Below, piece by piece: positions 16,605-25,825 of a DNA stretch of 64,000 nucleotides. The DNA is from RHLJ01 sp965222205 (lineage in GTDB: Bacteria > Bacteroidota > Rhodothermia > Balneolales > Balneolaceae). The notes under the pieces are model-generated. The model had not been told where the DNA came from. It saw only the letters and a list, made by a program, of their open reading frames with translations, and ran no database searches. A program made the translations under genes and the position numbers. The stretch spans positions 1,488,001 through 1,552,000 of the forward strand of contig OZ244932.1 in NCBI GenBank assembly GCA_965222205.1, written 5' to 3'. Within the stretch, counting starts at the first letter, position 1, and each line of letters opens with the position of its first letter.

Positions 16605-17831
16605 ATGGTTGATAAATTCGGGTTTCAGGAAATACAGTCCTGGGAACCAATTTCTGTTATTAAAGACCGGGTATTAGATCACACCTTATTTTTTGGTGCG
16701 CTTCTGGCACTTCTTGCTTTTATTATTTCCTCTTTTGTATCCCCTACCTATGCATTTTCACCGGGCTTTTATCTGGATATCGGAAGTTTGAGTGGACTAT
16801 TTATTGTTTATGCTTTCCGAAAAAAGCTCAATCTGAGATTTAAACTGGGATGTGTAATCCTTTTTGTCTATTTCTTATTTATTACCAGCATTACACAATA
16901 TGGTACCGTTTCAACACAATTGTCGTTAGTGGTTTTAATTCCATTCCTGTGCACAATAGCCTTCTCTTCCAGAGTTACAATTATTGTTTTTATGGGGATT
17001 GTAGTTTCATTCACGGTGGTTGCATATTTATTTGTGAGTAATAGTATTGAATCACGAATACCAAACCCTCTGAACAGTTTACCCACTTTATGGACAACCA
17101 CAGGTATCATTCTTTTGGTAGTTACTTCACTCATCATTTTAGTGATGAATCGATTCAATCACGAAATGAACTTGATAATTAAAAAGCTTAAAAAAAGGGA
17201 CAATGAACTTGTAGGACATCTTGAGGAAAAAAATGTAATGCTTCAGGAAATTCATCACCGGGTAAAGAACAACCTCGCTGTTGTTTCCGGTTTACTTGAA
17301 CTACAGATGATGAATATTGAAAACCCTGATCAGAAGAAAATGATGCAGAAGAGTGTCAACCGTATTCTTTCAATAGGTAAGGTGCACGAGATGCTTTATC
17401 AATCCGAAAGTTACAATCGTATTCCTTTTAAGAATTATGTTGATGAACTGGCTTATATGATTCTCAAATCAATGAATTCAGAGCGACTGGATATCAATTT
17501 CGAAAGCCACATTGAGCCTGAGTTTCTTAGTATAAGCAAAGGGATTCCCCTTGGGATAATTTTTAATGAATTGATTACTAACTCAATTAAATACGGTTTC
17601 AAACCAGAAAGAAGCAACCTCATCAAAATCCATATCCACATAAAAGAAGGTTTTATCCATACTACCTATGAGGATAATGGAGTTGGGATTGATAACTTTG
17701 AAGAAGCATATACAAAAAGCCTGGGTTTCTCCCTGATTGAATCTTTGCTATCCCAGATACACGCCGACTATTCATATCGTACGGATGATGGATTTAAACT
17801 AACCTTTTCATTTCTACCGGAATCCAAGTAA
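16605..17831 (+). CDS. Membrane sensor kinase of the HisKA_2 type
   Basis: A 408-residue protein. Five to six membrane segments fill residues about 28-185, then a HisKA_2 phosphoacceptor (MLQEIHHRVKNNLAVVSGLLEL, His about residue 219-220) and a HATPase_c domain (GIIFNELITNSIKYGF, YEDNGVGI, LGFSLIESLLSQI). HisKA_2 kinases often pair with separate receiver proteins; none is adjacent. It follows the methyltransferase by 57 nt and may share its transcript. The signal is unknown. Confidence 0.93.
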   Translation: MVDKFGFQEIQSWEPISVIKDRVLDHTLFFGALLALLAFIISSFVSPTYAFSPGFYLDIGSLSGLFIVYAFRKKLNLRFKLGCVILFVYFLFITSITQYGTVSTQLSLVVLIPFLCTIAFSSRVTIIVFMGIVVSFTVVAYLFVSNSIESRIPNPLNSLPTLWTTTGIILLVVTSLIILVMNRFNHEMNLIIKKLKKRDNELVGHLEEKNVMLQEIHHRVKNNLAVVSGLLELQMMNIENPDQKKMMQKSVNRILSIGKVHEMLYQSESYNRIPFKNYVDELAYMILKSMNSERLDINFESHIEPEFLSISKGIPLGIIFNELITNSIKYGFKPERSNLIKIHIHIKEGFIHTTYEDNGVGIDNFEEAYTKSLGFSLIESLLSQIHADYSYRTDDGFKLTFSFLPESK

Positions 17832-18034
17832 CTGCGCCTTTACTCCAAATTAAGTGCGATTTTCGGTATGCTCATTCTCAGAGGTATTAACGGTTATCAA
17901 TGAATTGCCTGTTGTTTACAGAAATGACTATAAGCGCTCACTAAGAACTGTATAAAGGTTATCAATATTAAAAGTTGAATCTTTTAGAGCCCAGATTCAT
18001 TTATATAAGTGAATTCAAACTAAGAACTATTGAT

Positions 18035-18562
18035 ATGGATACATTAACAGCAGAAACCGATACCCTAACTGTAGAGAAAGATCAGGTTAATAAAATTGGG
18101 CTTGAAGTAGGGAAAAGCAGAGAACTCGCAAATCACCTTAACAATTTATTAGCCAATTATTCAGTTTTTTATCAGAACGTAAGGGGATATCACTGGAATG
18201 TGCAGGGAGATAATTTTTTCACCTTACATGAAAAGTTCGAAGAATTATATGATGATTTATTTGAAAAAATTGATGAGATCGCGGAACGTGCTCTTACATT
18301 AGGCTTCCATCCTGATCATAACTTTACAACTTATCTGGAGGTTTCAGAAATCCCGGAAAGTCATGAAGTAAAAAACGGAGAGAAAGCTGTAGAAGAGATT
18401 TTGAGTGCCTTTAAAATAATATTACAAAAGCAGCGCACTATTCTGAACCTTTCCGATCTGGCTGACGATGAAGGTACAAATGCACTAATGAGCGATTACA
18501 TCACAGAACAGGAAAAACTGGTTTGGATGTATACTTCATTTCTAAAAGATCCGGAAATTTGA
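18035..18562 (+). CDS. dps: Dps-type ferritin-like DNA-protection protein
   Basis: About 175 residues from ATG 18035; the longer frame starts with TTG at 17975 and adds a non-conserved lead. Dps dodecamers oxidise and store iron, removing peroxide and shielding DNA. The ferroxidase signature is clear: YHWNVQGDNFFTLHEKFEELYDDLFEKIDEIAERALTLG-like block (about residues 51-90, His, Asp and Glu ligands present). The last helix carries MSDYITEQEKLVWMYTSFL. A strong intrinsic terminator follows within 20 bases, so it is transcribed alone. Confidence 0.93.
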   Translation: MDTLTAETDTLTVEKDQVNKIGLEVGKSRELANHLNNLLANYSVFYQNVRGYHWNVQGDNFFTLHEKFEELYDDLFEKIDEIAERALTLGFHPDHNFTTYLEVSEIPESHEVKNGEKAVEEILSAFKIILQKQRTILNLSDLADDEGTNALMSDYITEQEKLVWMYTSFLKDPEI

Positions 18563-18581
18563 TTTAAGTTAACTAAACTTG

Positions 18582-18618
18582 AAAATCCCGTTTTCTTAAT
18601 TGAAGCGGGATTTTTTTT
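18582..18618 (+). terminator. Rho-independent terminator of dps
   Basis: AAATCCCG pairs with CGGGATTT around a loop of 15 bases, followed by a run of eight T. It overlaps the first bases of the next long open frame and argues that this frame starts further downstream. Confidence 0.85.
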
Positions 18619-18677
18619 ATGCGTATTTTCCTCAGGTTTTAATCAACAGAATATTCGCTTTTAAACTGATAGACTCC

Positions 18678-19877
18678 TTGAAGAAAATCATAGTCCTTAT
18701 TCTTTTTTCCCTGTCTTTAACGTACCAATTCTCTTGTACTGACATTCAATCAAAAACTCCCGAGCCGACAGAAATAGAATCTGTAATGGATGATTCGCTT
18801 AGCATGTTCCTGAATTCCTTTGAGCGAGATTTCCTGGTTGGAATGAACTACAAAAGAATCCCGGGTGCTGCAGTAGCTATTGTTAAAGACGGGCAGGTAA
18901 TCTATCAAAAAGGATTCGGCGTTAAGAAAACCGGTGAACCCGGAACTGTTGATGAACATACCGTTTTCAGGCTTGGCAGTGTTTCCAAAGGATTTGCTTC
19001 AGTACTTGCAGGCACTTTTGTTGAAGATGATCTGCTGGAATGGGACGGCATTGTTTCAGATTATTTGGATGATTTTGAATTGCACGATCCTGAACAGACT
19101 GAACGCGTTGAAGTAAAGCATCTCCTTTCTCATACCTCAGGATTACCACGCCATGCGTACACCAACCTGGTTGAAGACGGACTTTCTTTAACCAGAATTA
19201 TCTCCCGGTTAAACAGAGTTCCACTCATTTCGAAAGAAGGAGAACAACTGGCCTATCAGAATGCGGCTTACTCAGTGATCGAAAAAGTTCTTGAAGAACA
19301 ATCCGGGAGTGACTTTAATACCTTGCTTCAGGAAGAACTATTTGAGCCATTAGAAATGACCAATTCCTCTTCCACCTTTGAGACCATATCTTTTGCCGAA
19401 AATAAAGCAGAGCCCCATGTCTACCATTCTCGCAGAAGAGGACGGGTTTCTATTCCAATTTCAAAGAAATACTATAATGCGGTTTCTTCCGGGGGGATAA
19501 ACGCTTCCGCTTCCGACATGGGGAAATGGCTGCTGTTGTTAACAGGAAATCAGCCTGATATCATTACTGAAGAAACACTCGACCAGATTTTTGAGCCTGT
19601 AGCTACCATAAATAACAAAAGATTCAGCCGGCATTGGGATGGAGTGAATGAGTCACATTATGGGCTTGGTTGGCGTGTTTTGGACAATCATGACCAGAGA
19701 ATAGTGTATCACGGTGGCTATGTTAATGGATATAGAAGTGAGATCGCTTTTGCCCCGGATGAAGATCTGGGAATCGCCATAATGATTAACACGAATTCTA
19801 GTTATCCACTGGAAGTGATTCCCGGCCTCTTTAATTATTTTAAGGCTGAATCTGACACTACACAGAATAAGTTCTAA
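18678..19877 (+). CDS. Lipoprotein serine hydrolase, beta-lactamase/class C-like
   Basis: A serine hydrolase of about 399 residues. I place the start at TTG 18678 because it directly begins a lipoprotein signal (KKIIVLILFSLSLTYQFSC) and the open frame further upstream runs through the dps terminator. SxxK is in LGSVSKGFAS, the YxN motif is YQNAAYS, and HGGYVNGYRS is the third box, so the active site looks complete. The protein would sit in the periplasm or on the outer membrane. It precedes the sigma-factor gene by 11 bases and probably shares its transcript. Confidence 0.88.
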   Translation: MKKIIVLILFSLSLTYQFSCTDIQSKTPEPTEIESVMDDSLSMFLNSFERDFLVGMNYKRIPGAAVAIVKDGQVIYQKGFGVKKTGEPGTVDEHTVFRLGSVSKGFASVLAGTFVEDDLLEWDGIVSDYLDDFELHDPEQTERVEVKHLLSHTSGLPRHAYTNLVEDGLSLTRIISRLNRVPLISKEGEQLAYQNAAYSVIEKVLEEQSGSDFNTLLQEELFEPLEMTNSSSTFETISFAENKAEPHVYHSRRRGRVSIPISKKYYNAVSSGGINASASDMGKWLLLLTGNQPDIITEETLDQIFEPVATINNKRFSRHWDGVNESHYGLGWRVLDNHDQRIVYHGGYVNGYRSEIAFAPDEDLGIAIMINTNSSYPLEVIPGLFNYFKAESDTTQNKF

Positions 19878-19888
19878 TTTTTCTCTCT

Positions 19889-20689
19889 ATGATTAATGCT
19901 AATCAGCTTGCCAAGGAATTTGAGGAATTCAGACCCCGGCTTCGTTCCTATGTCTTAAGAATTACGGCAAATACAGAGGATACTGAAGACATTCTTCAGG
20001 AAACCTTTTTAAAAGCACATTCGAGCCTCAGTTCATTTAAACAAGAGTCTTCGTTAAAAACCTGGGTATTTGCAATTGCTTCGAATCTAGCTAAAGACCT
20101 ATTACGCAAACAAAAACGATGGCCGGAAAACGTTACTGATATTTGCAGGGACAAGGCTTTAGCCAACAGACCATTTCTCGAAGAAATGATGGGGATTCGT
20201 ATGACCTCTGATCAGGGAAATTTCGAAATAAAAGAACATATTACTTTCTGTTTAGCATGTGTCTCCAAGTCCCTTCCCATAGAGCAACAGGTAACTCTAC
20301 TTCTAAAAGAAGTGTATGGATTTAAAGTAAAGGAGATTGCAGAAATCATCGATAACACGGAGGCAATGGTCAAATATTATCTTCATGTTTCCAGAAAAAG
20401 GATGATTGATGTGTTCGATAACCGGTGTTCTCTTATTAATAAAGAAGGAGTTTGCCATCAGTGTTCGGAGTTGAATGGAATATTTAATCCCAAACAAAAA
20501 GCCCAGGAAGAAATTGCAAAAATTGAAATGGCAAGAGAAGCAGATAATAAATCTAAAGAAGAGTTATTTGACCTCAGAATGGATATTGTTAAAGGAATCG
20601 ATCCTTATGAATCTGATGCCGCGAAGCTTCAATTGCGCCATTTAAAGCATAATAAAGAGGTAATGGATGAGTATTTAAAAAATGAGTAG
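19889..20689 (+). CDS. ECF-type sigma factor with Cys-rich C-terminal tail
   Basis: A 266-residue RNA polymerase sigma factor. Region 2 (about 10-80) holds DTEDILQETFLKAHSSLSSF and LKTWVFAIASNLAKDLLRKQ. Region 4 (about 125-175) holds LPIEQQVTLLLKEVYGFKVKEIAEII and VKYYLHVSRKRM. Beyond it a tail of about 90 residues begins NRCSLINKEGVCHQCSELNGIFNPKQ, whose three Cys could bind zinc or act as a redox switch; FCLACVS in the linker adds two more. No anti-sigma factor is adjacent. The longer tail is typical of a distinct ECF subgroup. It sits between a serine hydrolase and an SRPBCC protein. Confidence 0.92.
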   Translation: MINANQLAKEFEEFRPRLRSYVLRITANTEDTEDILQETFLKAHSSLSSFKQESSLKTWVFAIASNLAKDLLRKQKRWPENVTDICRDKALANRPFLEEMMGIRMTSDQGNFEIKEHITFCLACVSKSLPIEQQVTLLLKEVYGFKVKEIAEIIDNTEAMVKYYLHVSRKRMIDVFDNRCSLINKEGVCHQCSELNGIFNPKQKAQEEIAKIEMAREADNKSKEELFDLRMDIVKGIDPYESDAAKLQLRHLKHNKEVMDEYLKNE

Positions 20690-20747
20690 CCTGCCTATCG
20701 TTTTTTGAGAGCTGAGCGTCTAAACTAGTGAACCTTAAAAAATCACT

Positions 20748-21272
20748 ATGAAAACACTGCTCACATTTATACTTATTATGACAACCTCCTCATTTATCAA
20801 CGCACAAAACGGTACTGCTTCAACCGATAAGAATGCATTTAATCAATCTACAACTGTCAGTATCACCATCAATGCAGATAAAGCCATTATTTGGTCATTA
20901 ATGACCAATGCTTCTGATCTCCCACGGTGGAACTCGACGATCATTTCTTTAGATGGTGAAATAAAAAAAGGAAAAAAGATTAAGCTCAAATCCACAGTAG
21001 ACTCTACACGAACATTTAAGATTAAAGTCAAAACTATGGATGCTGAAAAGAAAATGGTTTGGGTTAGCGGATCAGCTCCTTTCTTCCGTGGAAAAAGGAC
21101 ATATACACTAACTGAAAATGCTGATGGAAGCACGACTTTTACCATGAGAGAAAGAATGGGCGGTGTTATGTACCCATTAGCTAAAAAAAGCCTCCCTCCT
21201 TTTAATGAATCATTCGAACAATTCGCCCGCGATTTAAAAAAGGAAGCTGAAAGCATACAAAAGGCTCAGTAG
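20748..21272 (+). CDS. Exported SRPBCC-family protein
   Basis: A 174-residue protein with a signal peptide (LLTFILIMTTSSFINAQ) and a START/SRPBCC helix-grip fold: STTVSITINADKAIIWSLMTNASDLPRWNSTI at the start, a beta-sheet core, and a long last helix (NESFEQFARDLKKEAESI). Members bind small hydrophobic molecules; no catalytic residues can be named. Export is unusual for the family. It lies 58 nt after the sigma factor and is closed by a short intrinsic terminator, so it is a candidate sigma target or operon member. Confidence 0.85.
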   Translation: MKTLLTFILIMTTSSFINAQNGTASTDKNAFNQSTTVSITINADKAIIWSLMTNASDLPRWNSTIISLDGEIKKGKKIKLKSTVDSTRTFKIKVKTMDAEKKMVWVSGSAPFFRGKRTYTLTENADGSTTFTMRERMGGVMYPLAKKSLPPFNESFEQFARDLKKEAESIQKAQ

Positions 21273-21281
21273 ATTTTCTTT

Positions 21282-21311
21282 ACAAGTCTCTCATTGGGTG
21301 ACTTGTTTTTC
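21282..21311 (+). terminator. Intrinsic terminator after the SRPBCC gene
   Basis: ACAAGTC and GACTTGT pair over seven bases around an 11-base loop, followed by TTTTC. It lies before the ATG chosen for the next gene and inside the longer GTG frame (21294), which makes that longer frame unlikely. Confidence 0.6.
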
Positions 21312-21338
21312 TTCCGGTGTTTGAAGTACTATTCATCC

Positions 21339-21740
21339 ATGAACAAATTCCAGAATCTAAACTTCAACTCCATCGGAGAATTCCTTGATTACCTTTCTCA
21401 AAACGAACTTGAAATCGTTGAAGAGCTTAGGAGTTTAGTTTTTGAATGTATCCCTGATGTAAAGGAGAAAATAGCTTACAACGTAGCCTTCTATTCCAGA
21501 AACAAGAGACTCTGTTTTATCTGGCCGGCCTCAATACCATGGGGTAAAGTAGAAAAGAATGGAGTAAAATTCGGTTTTATCAGAGGGAATTTGTTAGATG
21601 ATTATGCTCTATATCTGGAAAAGGAAAATCGAAAGAATGTACACTCCAAAACTTTCTTTTCTGTCGAAGAAATCGATCTTCAAATTATGAAGGATTACCT
21701 CTTTGAAGCGTTGGAGATTGATAGAGGAAACAGCAAATAA
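21339..21740 (+). CDS. DUF1801-family protein
   Basis: About 133 residues from ATG 21339. The sequence IPDVKEKIAYNVAFYSRNKRLCFIWPA and the late VKFGFIRGNLLDD match DUF1801 (YdhG/YdeI-like) proteins, small cytosolic proteins of about 120-140 residues with an iron-chaperone (frataxin-like) relative in some species. No metal ligand can be assigned here. It is followed immediately by a dispersed repeat. Confidence 0.78.
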   Translation: MNKFQNLNFNSIGEFLDYLSQNELEIVEELRSLVFECIPDVKEKIAYNVAFYSRNKRLCFIWPASIPWGKVEKNGVKFGFIRGNLLDDYALYLEKENRKNVHSKTFFSVEEIDLQIMKDYLFEALEIDRGNSK

Positions 21741-21747
21741 CTTTAGG

Positions 21748-21840
21748 GTCATCCTGAGCGAGAGCGAAGGATATGCGCGACTCGAAATTCAGTAATTATT
21801 CAAGGTTCTGCAGATTCTTCGGAGGTATCCTCAGAATGAC
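21748..21840. repeat. Dispersed imperfect-palindromic repeat, copy A
   Basis: The 93-bp element runs from GTCATCCTGAG to CTCAGAATGAC, which are near reverse complements. The inner right arm (AGATTCTTCGGAGGTATCC) recurs at 28662 and 32855. The family resembles the GTCATnCTGAG repeats common in Bacteroidota intergenic DNA. Confidence 0.75.
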
Positions 21841-21870
21841 TTTACTGAGATACAAAACGCAGATAAAGTC

Positions 21871-22845
21871 CTAAAACTCAAACTCCCCTACTGCCGCTTC
21901 GCATCCTTCCCAGTTAATACGAATGTTTTCAGGATCAGAAAGACTATCTTCGGGTTCTAATTTCTGAGGGAAACCCACCCACTGCTCAGGACCATAAAAG
22001 TCTCCTGTTTTTGCATTCGGATCTGCACAACAGCGAATAATTCCAGTAGCACCATCTTCCGGAGACTGGGCATTTTGCATCAAATCCGAATCAGTTTCCA
22101 TCCCTCCGGATTTGGCTGTTGTAACCTGTAATTGTGTAGCTGATAATCCAGGGTGTGCCAGCAATGCTTTAACATTTTCAATTCCATGCTCTTCAAGTTT
22201 TTCAATCAGCCCGTACGTAAAAGCACAATTTGCCAATTTCGTTTGTCGGTAACGATACCAACGAGGTCCTTTAAAGCTAGAATTTTCTTTTTCGGTACCA
22301 TCGCCACCTAAGTCTCCACCACGTTTCTCGAAATATTTCATTTCAAGGTCAGCGCCCAATCGAGCCTGAGAGCTGTGATTTACAATACGTGCTTCTTCAC
22401 TCTTTTTCAGTAGTGGGAATAATCCTTTGGTAAGCAGAAAATGAGAAATACAATTCGTCTGCATCTGTACATCGTAACCATCTTTTGTGGCTCGATCGGG
22501 CATGGCCATTACTCCTGCATTATTGCAGAGTACATCAAGTTTTTTGAATCGTGATTTGATCTCTTCTATTGCTGAACGTACACTTCCGAAATCCTGCAAA
22601 TCACACTTGATGGAATGGAAGGTGACTTCAGGAACTTCTTCTTGTAATTCTTTAAGCGAAGAAGCCGACCGTTCACTTTCCCTGTTCAGAAGCAAGACTG
22701 TGGCGCCAAGTTTAGCCATTTCTCTTGCACATACATACCCCGTTCCACTCGTAGTTCCGGTGATAGCGACCACTTTTCCACTCATATCCCGGGTGTGATT
22801 ATTAATTACTGTTTCAAGGTGCTTGGTTTCAATAGTAGCTGGCAT
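21871..22845 (-). CDS. Short-chain dehydrogenase/reductase
   Basis: A 324-residue NAD(P)-dependent oxidoreductase. The Rossmann motif is AITGTTSGTGYVCAREM (about residues 27-43), the structural NNAG is CNNAGVMAMP (about 109-118), and the catalytic pair YRQTK is preceded by NHSSQA. Its length and C-terminal half resemble protochlorophyllide-reductase/retinol-dehydrogenase-like SDRs. The substrate is unknown. It stands alone; 264 nt without features separate it from the lipase gene upstream. Confidence 0.9.
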   Translation of the reverse strand: MPATIETKHLETVINNHTRDMSGKVVAITGTTSGTGYVCAREMAKLGATVLLLNRESERSASSLKELQEEVPEVTFHSIKCDLQDFGSVRSAIEEIKSRFKKLDVLCNNAGVMAMPDRATKDGYDVQMQTNCISHFLLTKGLFPLLKKSEEARIVNHSSQARLGADLEMKYFEKRGGDLGGDGTEKENSSFKGPRWYRYRQTKLANCAFTYGLIEKLEEHGIENVKALLAHPGLSATQLQVTTAKSGGMETDSDLMQNAQSPEDGATGIIRCCADPNAKTGDFYGPEQWVGFPQKLEPEDSLSDPENIRINWEGCEAAVGEFEF

Positions 22846-23109
22846 TAGAAGAGTATTTTTGGTTAGAAACTACTTTATTAACAAACGTACAGTCTTTGAA
22901 GTTCAGATAGATACCTGATAATGAAGTAAAAATCCTTTTAAAGGCATTTCAAACCTTATTTTTGGGGCTTTTATTAGTAATCGTCCCAAGATACGTAAAT
23001 CATAACCTTATTCAGGCGCCTGATTGGCCATGAAGAAATGCCTTAGTTAACGTTCAGTTTGAAAAGAGATGGAAATACCTTCATCACAGTTATTATCTGA
23101 TAATCAATT

Positions 23110-23805
23110 CTACGACTCGAATTTTCCTTTTTTAAGAAAATAAATCACCTGCTCTATAACTTCGTCCTTCCTCAGAATAAAAGTATGAGAAACCGGTAAC
23201 TCTATATGATCTGACATTCCTTCAATTTTTGTGCTTTCAACTGAGACTTTGCCATCATCCGGGTTTGGAAGCATGGTTGAAAGAATGGGGTTAACCGTTC
23301 TTGTTCCCGCTATCACTCCAAGTTCAAAGCTTACCGCGCCGAGTGAATTCGGGATACTGGATGAATCGGTTCCCAGTTCTACCCCGGCAGGACCGTTTAT
23401 GGTTTTATAGAAGTAATCCTCTTTTAATTTGTCAGTAATCTCGCTTCCTTTGTTTGGTGGAGCCAGCATTACTACCCTTCCAAGATTTGATAATGAATCG
23501 GTGTTAAAATATTGCCGGACAAGTATTCCACCCAATGAATGAGTAACGAAATGAACGGTCTCCGAGTCAGAACACTTTTTTATTGAAGCCGGTATAAAAT
23601 CTTTTGACAGAGTTTCGATGTCATGCTTGGTAGATGGATAAGAATCATTTACTACAAGGTATCCGCTTTCTGAAAGCTTCTTTTCCATTTTAGAGAAAGA
23701 ATGGTCTGTTCTCGCGAGCCCGTGTATCAGAATAACACACTCAGAAGCTTTAAGAATAGTACTACACAGGAAAAGTAAAACTGTTGATATTAAGGTGATC
23801 TTCAT
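23110..23805 (-). CDS. Secreted alpha/beta-hydrolase (lipase/PGAP1-like)
   Basis: About 231 residues from ATG 23805, which begins a good signal peptide (MKITLISTVLLFLCSTILKAS); the longer frame (23895) would overlap the next gene and has no signal. The oxyanion stretch is VILIHGLARTDHSF, the nucleophile elbow THSLGG (Ser about residue 92), followed by LAPPNKGSE, and the probable catalytic His is in PVSHTFI. Short lipase or acyltransferase of this type act in the periplasm or outside. Confidence 0.82.
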   Translation of the reverse strand: MKITLISTVLLFLCSTILKASECVILIHGLARTDHSFSKMEKKLSESGYLVVNDSYPSTKHDIETLSKDFIPASIKKCSDSETVHFVTHSLGGILVRQYFNTDSLSNLGRVVMLAPPNKGSEITDKLKEDYFYKTINGPAGVELGTDSSSIPNSLGAVSFELGVIAGTRTVNPILSTMLPNPDDGKVSVESTKIEGMSDHIELPVSHTFILRKDEVIEQVIYFLKKGKFES

Positions 23806-23842
23806 CTTTTTCTGAATTCGTGAAGAGCTCCTTACGGTAGAT

Positions 23843-24064
23843 TCATCTAGTTGTTTTGGAGCGTTCGTGCTTAAATGTAAAAAGCACAACACCAATTGAA
23901 AGAATCAAAAAAGCAATTCCAATGATTAATGAGGTACTATCGGCGATCTGGTCATCGAAATAATCAAAGAGATATAGCGCAATCTGAATTCCTGTGATTA
24001 CACCCAACGCCAGAATAATCATCACCCTCAGAATCGAGATCTTTTTGGCTTTAACGATATTCAT
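23843..24064 (-). CDS. Small two-helix membrane protein
   Basis: A 73-residue protein with two hydrophobic helices (about 13-33 and 44-64: ILRVMIILALGVITGIQIAL and SLIIGIAFLILSIGVVLF) joined by an acidic loop FDYFDDQIADS. The basic tail HERSKTTR would lie in the cytosol. Unrecognised family; it sits 38 nt upstream of the lipase gene, so they are probably co-transcribed. Confidence 0.6.
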   Translation of the reverse strand: MNIVKAKKISILRVMIILALGVITGIQIALYLFDYFDDQIADSTSLIIGIAFLILSIGVVLFTFKHERSKTTR

Positions 24065-24168
24065 AGTGAAGTATTAAAAATTATTCCAATTACAAACAGT
24101 TCTAATGCCTCATTCCAAACCTTAAGCTAATTCAAAATAGAGTTCAACACCGTATTGGTGTTTTCATC

Positions 24169-25614
24169 CTACTCAAGCTCGATAAAAACAGGGTTCGAGT
24201 AAAACCACAGCTCGGTCCACGGACTTTCACCTACCGGATCTTCTTCAGGTTCCAATTCTTCGCTATTAGTTCCTCTGATTCTGATATAGCTATCAGTTCC
24301 AACCTCAGGAATAGTGTACGTAATCACTTTATACTCCCCATCCGTAACCCAATCATCGGCGGTAAAACGGGCAATTACTTTTGTAGTTGGATTAGTATCG
24401 GAGTCACGATCTTCTACCGGACCGGTAATTTCACCCATGATCAAATCCACACGGGTAACTTTCGGGTTTTGCTCCCAGGAATTCATACCGTCTGGGTCTT
24501 TAAATCGAATAGTGACTTCCACGTCTTCACCGGCTTCCATATGAATGGCTCCCCCGATATCAGCGGTATGATGACCGCCTTCCGCCTGTACATACAGTTC
24601 GGAAATTAAATCACCCAGAGTTACAAATACCCGTCCGTTTCGGATACCATCAAGAATGTCATCATGGTTTTTATCCGCATACACATAGGTTTTGGAATAT
24701 TCGCCCGGCCAGAAATCAGCTCCGCCTTCTCTCCAATGAATATGTGAATCTGAGTTTGCAGTAATCCACCAGCGCCTGCCTTCACCCAGCATCGAATCCC
24801 AGAAACCTCCAAGACGGGCGGTCATTTGGTCAAATCCTCCCATGGTAGGAAAACGCCCGTATCCTCCTCTTCCACGTTCACGAACCGTACTATCTGCATT
24901 CAGAGTGATTGCCTGATGTCCCGGAGCTCCGGCCATTCCTACCGCTATTTCAGGAGCAGTATCATTCCAGTCCCGAAATTCTGCCGGGTCGTATAAGCCA
25001 TATTCTCCCATTCCGGTTGCCGATCTGGATGGATGATTGGCGATCACTATTGGTTTGGCTACAAAGCGATTCATAAACTCCAAAGCTTCCAGCATTCGCG
25101 GCTCGGTATTCCAGCTTTCATCTACAGGAAAAGGTTCCCATTTCGCAAACTGAGATTCCACCTCAAAAAGGCGTTCAGATTCATCGTGTGTATGTGGGAT
25201 AATCAAACTGGAATGATCGGCGCCCGGAGTATCGAACTCTATTCCGTAAAATTGAATTACTTCAGGGACTGCTTTTCTGGAATAAAGTAATTCAGGATAG
25301 GCCATATCCAGATTTACTTTACTGTGATTGGGGCCGCCATGATCGGTTGAAACCATCCATGAAAGCCCGTAATATTTTGCCATTAAAGCGTTCATTGGAA
25401 TCGGATAAATCGCGTCTCCCCCTTTTATTGGCATTGGCGGAGTTGAATCTCTTTCCCATCCCACACTATATCGTGAATGAATGTGGTGATCGCCCGCTAA
25501 CCAACTACGATTCTCCTGTGCTATGGTGGTTGAAGTTACCGAATAGAGACTGACGGTAAATAGGATTAAGAAGAGAAATCTGATTTCTGAAAAGAATAGA
25601 ATACGCTTAGCCAT
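24169..25614 (-). CDS. Exported PHP-domain metal-dependent phosphoesterase-like protein
   Basis: A 481-residue protein with an N-terminal signal/anchor (FLFLILFTVSLYSVTSTTIAQ). The PHP superfamily metal motifs are visible: DHHIHSRYS (about 43-51), STDHGG, HSSLIIPHTH, ANHPSRS and late NSDSHIHW. A C-terminal beta-rich domain (about 360-481, KVTRVDLIMGEI...YIRIRGTNS) follows. PHP proteins hydrolyse phosphoesters or act as proofreading domains; export suggests nutrient scavenging. There is no recognisable operon partner. Confidence 0.85.
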   Translation of the reverse strand: MAKRILFFSEIRFLFLILFTVSLYSVTSTTIAQENRSWLAGDHHIHSRYSVGWERDSTPPMPIKGGDAIYPIPMNALMAKYYGLSWMVSTDHGGPNHSKVNLDMAYPELLYSRKAVPEVIQFYGIEFDTPGADHSSLIIPHTHDESERLFEVESQFAKWEPFPVDESWNTEPRMLEALEFMNRFVAKPIVIANHPSRSATGMGEYGLYDPAEFRDWNDTAPEIAVGMAGAPGHQAITLNADSTVRERGRGGYGRFPTMGGFDQMTARLGGFWDSMLGEGRRWWITANSDSHIHWREGGADFWPGEYSKTYVYADKNHDDILDGIRNGRVFVTLGDLISELYVQAEGGHHTADIGGAIHMEAGEDVEVTIRFKDPDGMNSWEQNPKVTRVDLIMGEITGPVEDRDSDTNPTTKVIARFTADDWVTDGEYKVITYTIPEVGTDSYIRIRGTNSEELEPEEDPVGESPWTELWFYSNPVFIELE

Positions 25615-25825
25615 AATGTTCCCGAATTAACTATGATTACGAACCCTTCAATATGCAGCCTTTACCCTTCGAATGAAAGAAAATGAAGCAACATGGAATG
25701 AGTCTGAATCTATTATGTAATCAGACACACGAGTAGAAACCACAATGGTTACTTAAGAAGTGAGATTATGGGGATGCCAGTTATAAGGCTCTGTTTCGAA
25801 AGAAGCTGGAGCTTCCAGGAAAACA

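Noticed and set aside
18600..18677. Upstream extension of the serine-hydrolase frame from TTG 18600
   Set aside because: It runs through the strong dps terminator; the lipoprotein signal begins cleanly at TTG 18678.
22950..22975. TATTTTTG string resembling a -7 promoter box
   Set aside because: No matching -33 element at the right distance and no plus-strand gene follows for several kilobases.
23806..23895. Upstream extension of the lipase frame
   Set aside because: It overlaps the two-helix protein gene and lacks a signal peptide; ATG 23805 gives one.
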